Assembly: GCF_019703835.1 (NCBI RefSeq)
Contig: NZ_AP023054.1
Span: 2,107,580 to 2,171,579, forward strand
From: Thaumasiovibrio subtropicus
Lineage (GTDB): Bacteria > Pseudomonadota > Gammaproteobacteria > Enterobacterales > Vibrionaceae
Direction: 5' to 3'
DNA length: 64,000 nucleotides
The translations under genes and the position numbers were made by a program. This document shows, in pieces, positions 60,714-64,000 of the stretch (its first letter is position 1; each line of letters begins with the position of its first letter). The notes beneath the pieces were generated by a model. It did no database searches. It was not told the DNA's origin and saw only the letters and a program-made list of their open reading frames with translations.

Positions 60714-62825
60714 CTAGCGCTTCCCCTTCTTCAATTTGTTGGTCAGTGGGTATTTACCCGCAATCAACTCATCAACAAACGGACTTGGCGCTTGAGGATC
60801 TGCACAGACCCAAACCTGCTGTTTCGCTCGAGTCAGGGCGACATAGAATAACCTTCGCTCTTCCGGAAAAGGGACCTCGCTCTCTTCATGCTGCAGTACT
60901 TTCATTATGCCGAGGTCGCGGGACTTCATCGGAAAGACATGCTGATTGACCTCTAAAATGAAAACAAAATCAGCTTGTTGACCTTTGCTTGCATGGCACG
61001 TCATGTAATGAAGAGAGAGCTGCGGCCATTTTGCCTGCCACTCCCCTAACTGCGTTGGGCGTTGCTTGTGTGTTCGCCCTAACAACAATACAGATACCGA
61101 CTTACTTGCCTTCTGTTTAGCTAGATTACTCAATTCCTGTTCCAGCACATCTTGGCTCAATAAAACCACCGCTTTTTTTCGCTGTTGTCGCTGGGCATTA
61201 AGTGTTTTGGGCAGCTGTTTCTTATTTTGCTGAATGAACCGATTCGCGACATCACCAAGCATATTGGTAAAACGGTATGTGGTATTCAATGCGCCAATGT
61301 GACCATCGGGATAACGTGCGGCAAACTCAGTAGTTAATCCCACTTCTGCACCCGCAAAACGGTAAATCGCTTGCCAATCGTCCCCGACAGCAAACAGACT
61401 TGGACAGGCACCTTTGGTGGTCATTGCTTCGATCATCGCTAATCGATGGGGAGAAATGTCCTGATATTCATCGACCATCACAATGGACCAAGGCACCTCA
61501 ACCTTACCTTTTTCAATCAATTGGGTCGCTTGATGGATCATCGTATTGAAATCAACAAGTTCTGCTGACTTCAATGCCTTGTGATAAGCACTGATGGCTG
61601 CCCACAATAGGTTTAACTCGCTGATAGCTTGCTGCTGGTGCTCTGCCGCTAATTGCGTTGCATTTATTGCCTGCTTCCATTGCGCCTTAGTCTGCTGATT
61701 TTGCGCCAACAAATTAATACGCTCCCACAACCAATCAATCGTCGACGCTTCAAGTCCCGCTAGCCAGTTGCCATTTTGTTGCATACCCGGGATAGGCCAG
61801 CGTGCCAAATGTGTCTGCCAGCGATCACAAATAACAGGTTCCTTAAGGTGTTCAACCATAAAGTCATTAAAGAAAACGCGGCGGTCGGAGTCATCGGTTG
61901 CATGGGGCGCTACCCGTGGTTTTTTGCCTGTTCCTTGTTCGATAAGCTGCATGGCTAAGCGATGAAAAGTCGCAACACGAATGTCAGGCGAGACAGACAC
62001 AGTGAGGCGTTCAGCCATCTCTTTAGCAGCGTCGTTGCCAAACGCAAGCATCAATATTTGCTCTGCTCGCATCGCTTGGCTGTTAATTAAATATCCCGCC
62101 TTCGCCACCAGCACGCTGGTTTTTCCGCTGCCCGCCCCCGCAAGGATCAGATTATGATCTTGATTAATCACCACCGCATCACGCTGGGTATCGTTCAAGG
62201 GAGACGATTCAATACCATCAAGCCAGGTTTCCCAACGTTCAAGCTCATCGTTCTGCCACAAGTCATTACGTAGGTCGATATCTTCGTCTAACCAATCTTC
62301 AACGTGCGCCATATTTTGGGGACGAAAACTCTTGACCAGCGATTCCGGCAATTGGCATTCCGACAATTTTTCCAACACATTACTGCGCATGGTTCGGAAA
62401 TCTGACAGACGCATATATTGAGGGTAACGATAATAATCAGCGATGATCTGTTTTACATTAGGCATAGCCGCATCAAACGCTGCCACTTTGTCTTTTGCCC
62501 AAGCAACATAATGCTGATTTAACTTGGCAACAAAGGTCTTAGCGGCGCGAGAAGGCAAGCCATGCACCCACCATGTTTTATCACTTTCGGCGCTAGTCAG
62601 CGCGAGCGTTGACCAAAGTAAACCAGGATACAGGGTTACCTCACCATTCCAATCTTGAAAACTGACTTCCTGTTCGTGACCAATCCCCTGCAACCAAAGC
62701 GTATCTGCTTCGCATAGCGCGATATAGCAGAAGTCTCCCTGAGCAAACCATTGTGCGATAGGTGTTGCGCACAATGATGCGACAACCACAGGTGCGACTT
62801 CATCAGTCACATGTTCTGTACCCAT
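60714..62825 (-). CDS. helD: DNA helicase IV (HelD, superfamily 1)
   Basis: The 703-residue UvrD-like helicase has Walker A AGAGSGKTSV (about 230), the SF1 motif Ia-type region QILMLAFGNDAAKEM, Walker B IVMVDEYQDISPHRL, LFAVGDDWQAIYRFAGAE (motif III) and LHYMTCHASKGQQADFVF plus FYVALTRAKQQVWV (motifs V and VI). It has an N-terminal HelD domain. GAGGAAAA precedes the ATG. Length is close to E. coli HelD. It lies downstream-facing to mgsA as in enterobacteria. Confidence 0.94.
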   Translation of the reverse strand: MGTEHVTDEVAPVVVASLCATPIAQWFAQGDFCYIALCEADTLWLQGIGHEQEVSFQDWNGEVTLYPGLLWSTLALTSAESDKTWWVHGLPSRAAKTFVAKLNQHYVAWAKDKVAAFDAAMPNVKQIIADYYRYPQYMRLSDFRTMRSNVLEKLSECQLPESLVKSFRPQNMAHVEDWLDEDIDLRNDLWQNDELERWETWLDGIESSPLNDTQRDAVVINQDHNLILAGAGSGKTSVLVAKAGYLINSQAMRAEQILMLAFGNDAAKEMAERLTVSVSPDIRVATFHRLAMQLIEQGTGKKPRVAPHATDDSDRRVFFNDFMVEHLKEPVICDRWQTHLARWPIPGMQQNGNWLAGLEASTIDWLWERINLLAQNQQTKAQWKQAINATQLAAEHQQQAISELNLLWAAISAYHKALKSAELVDFNTMIHQATQLIEKGKVEVPWSIVMVDEYQDISPHRLAMIEAMTTKGACPSLFAVGDDWQAIYRFAGAEVGLTTEFAARYPDGHIGALNTTYRFTNMLGDVANRFIQQNKKQLPKTLNAQRQQRKKAVVLLSQDVLEQELSNLAKQKASKSVSVLLLGRTHKQRPTQLGEWQAKWPQLSLHYMTCHASKGQQADFVFILEVNQHVFPMKSRDLGIMKVLQHEESEVPFPEERRLFYVALTRAKQQVWVCADPQAPSPFVDELIAGKYPLTNKLKKGKR

Positions 62826-63024
62826 TTTTCCTCGTGAATAAATTTCTTCGATGTTGATATCAGAATGGTAATAATCATGCGATTACTCGCGAGTAAGCTT
62901 ATCAACTGAACTGTCATCGCACAAAACAATAATAATAGCGGACGGATATCTAACAGTTTTATGGGATATCTATTCGGAAATAGCGGATTTTTTGTTATCT
63001 TAGTCACATCTCGCTATAACGATA

Positions 63025-64000
63025 ATGTCTATGTTTTCAACCACCTTTTCCAACGCACTGCGCTATTACTGGACCAACGGTCGTTTCAACTACAGTCTTC
63101 GCGTTTTCATCGCACTCATTGGTATCATTTTACCTTGTTGGTACCTAAAACAGACTGCCGCCATCACTCCGCTCGTACTCGGCATCATTGCTGGCGCACT
63201 GGCCGAAACAGACACCAATCTCAAAGCGAAATCAAAAGCCCTGCTGGTCACACTCACCTGTTTTGCCATCGCTGCATTTTCTATTGAGATTCTCTTCCCG
63301 TACCCTTGGCTGTTTGCGTTAGGTCTGGGCGCTTCCACGGTGATTTTTATTCTGCTCGGTGCCATGGGCAGCCGCTATCAACCTATCGCCTTCTCATCAT
63401 TGTTGCTCGCGGTCTACACCATGCTCGATGCCAAAAACAGTACCAATATGTGGCAACAGCCAATGCTGTTACTCGGCGGTGCCGCTTGGTTTGGCGTACT
63501 CTCTTTAGTGTGGCGATATCGTTGGCCAAGGCTCTCGCTGCAACAAAACATCGCCAATGTGTTCAGTACCTTGCATCAGTTCTTCGAAACCAAGAGTCAA
63601 TTGTTTTACCCGCTAGGCAGTTACGACGTAAAGCCTTTACGACTGCAAAGCGTGCAACGCAACACCGAGGTCGTAAACGCGCTTAACAACGCTAAACGTT
63701 CATTACTCCAATACAATACTGGGCGAGAACGGACTTTTTCTAATCGCTATTTAACCCTCTATTTTGTCGCGCAAGACGTTCACGAACGTATTAATGCCTC
63801 GCATTACCTCTATCATGAGCTCGCAAAGACCTTTCAGTACAACGATGTGCTTTTCCGATTTGAACGCCTCTTGCAAGAACAAGCGCGCGTGTGTGAGCGC
63901 ATTGCGGAGAAACTCGCAAAGGGCGAACCCTACCGACACCAACATCATAGTGTCCATCGCCTCGACGAATTACGCCTGTCGATCCAACACCTCGAGACAC
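63025..64000 (+). CDS. YccS/YhfK-family integral membrane protein (FUSC-like), partial
   Basis: The gene runs off the right edge without a stop, giving 325 residues. It starts at the ATG at 63025 (or 63031) and has repeated hydrophobic segments in the N-terminal half: SLRVFIALIGIILPCWYL, LVLGIIAGALAETD, LLVTLTCFAIAAFSIEILF and ALGLGASTVIFILLGA. A GRERTFSNRYLTLYFVAQDVHERINASHY segment (cited by LTLYFVAQDVHERINASHY) is typical of YccS/YhfK. These proteins resemble fusaric acid efflux and aromatic acid transporters. Order helD-yccS matches other gammaproteobacteria. Confidence 0.9.
   Translation, partial: MSMFSTTFSNALRYYWTNGRFNYSLRVFIALIGIILPCWYLKQTAAITPLVLGIIAGALAETDTNLKAKSKALLVTLTCFAIAAFSIEILFPYPWLFALGLGASTVIFILLGAMGSRYQPIAFSSLLLAVYTMLDAKNSTNMWQQPMLLLGGAAWFGVLSLVWRYRWPRLSLQQNIANVFSTLHQFFETKSQLFYPLGSYDVKPLRLQSVQRNTEVVNALNNAKRSLLQYNTGRERTFSNRYLTLYFVAQDVHERINASHYLYHELAKTFQYNDVLFRFERLLQEQARVCERIAEKLAKGEPYRHQHHSVHRLDELRLSIQHLET

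Noticed and set aside
1-64000. CRISPR array, tRNA or rRNA genes, integron attC sites
   Set aside because: No regularly spaced direct repeats, cloverleaf-type sequences or rRNA-like stretches were seen anywhere in the window.

Overview
This window looks like a chromosome segment of a marine gammaproteobacterium, most likely a member of the Vibrionaceae. The reasons are the gene families (VC0807-type membrane protein, DUF2860 porin-like barrel, an OmpV-DUF3019-CarR/VprA-CarS/VprB block, AsnA, YccT), the moderate GC content and the rlmI-yccT-mgsA-helD-yccS gene order. All calls come from reading sequence and translations; no database search was possible.

Region 1 (1-20461, all minus strand) is a type VI secretion (T6SS) gene cluster. 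In transcription order it reads tssA, hcp, tssB, tssC, a second shorter tssC-like gene, tssE, tssF, tssG, tssH/clpV, an inserted metabolic or sensory module, fha, tssJ, tssK and tssL, which runs off the left edge. TssM, VgrG and PAAR are not in view. The inserted module is a 22-codon peptide gene overlapping an ATP-grasp ligase by 4 bases, then an MFS transporter fused to two extracytoplasmic sensor-like domains, then two periplasmic binding proteins with no permease. It is tightly coupled translationally and is my best candidate for an undescribed system. A strong intrinsic terminator sits inside the operon, between tssC and the second tssC-like gene.

Region 2 (20462-28225): an 858-base regulatory gap leads to a 192-residue protein with an LTGC motif and a His 15 residues after the Cys, as in CNF-type deamidases, so it is a candidate effector beside the T6SS. 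Then come fumC, an unknown gene containing a Fur-like palindrome, an HmuY-like haem-binding lipoprotein, a TonB-dependent receptor behind a near-consensus Fur box, and a nitroreductase.

Region 3 (28248-41287) is envelope and signalling: a DUF2860 barrel, OmpV/MipA, DUF3019, a CarRS/VprAB-like two-component system, a serine beta-lactamase-like hydrolase, an NlpC/P60 lipoprotein, asnA, a chemoreceptor and a LytS/LytTR-type pair.

Region 4 (41288-50455): a degenerate orphan ABC ATPase followed by possible decayed coding sequence, then a catabolic block. The block has an orphan TAXI binding protein, a BKACE-family enzyme, a class III aminotransferase and its LysR regulator, and a dgcR-dgcN-dgcA-like D-glutamate set with a palindromic putative operator. 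A 36-codon membrane peptide lies beside it.

Region 5 (50558-64000) is mainly housekeeping: a VC0807-like protein, a YgjP-like metalloprotein, a GGDEF/EAL protein, rlmI, yccT, two nucleases, an IS1111-type insertion sequence with a frameshifted transposase and a structured non-coding segment that may encode its guide RNA, then mgsA, helD and the start of a YccS-like gene cut by the right edge.
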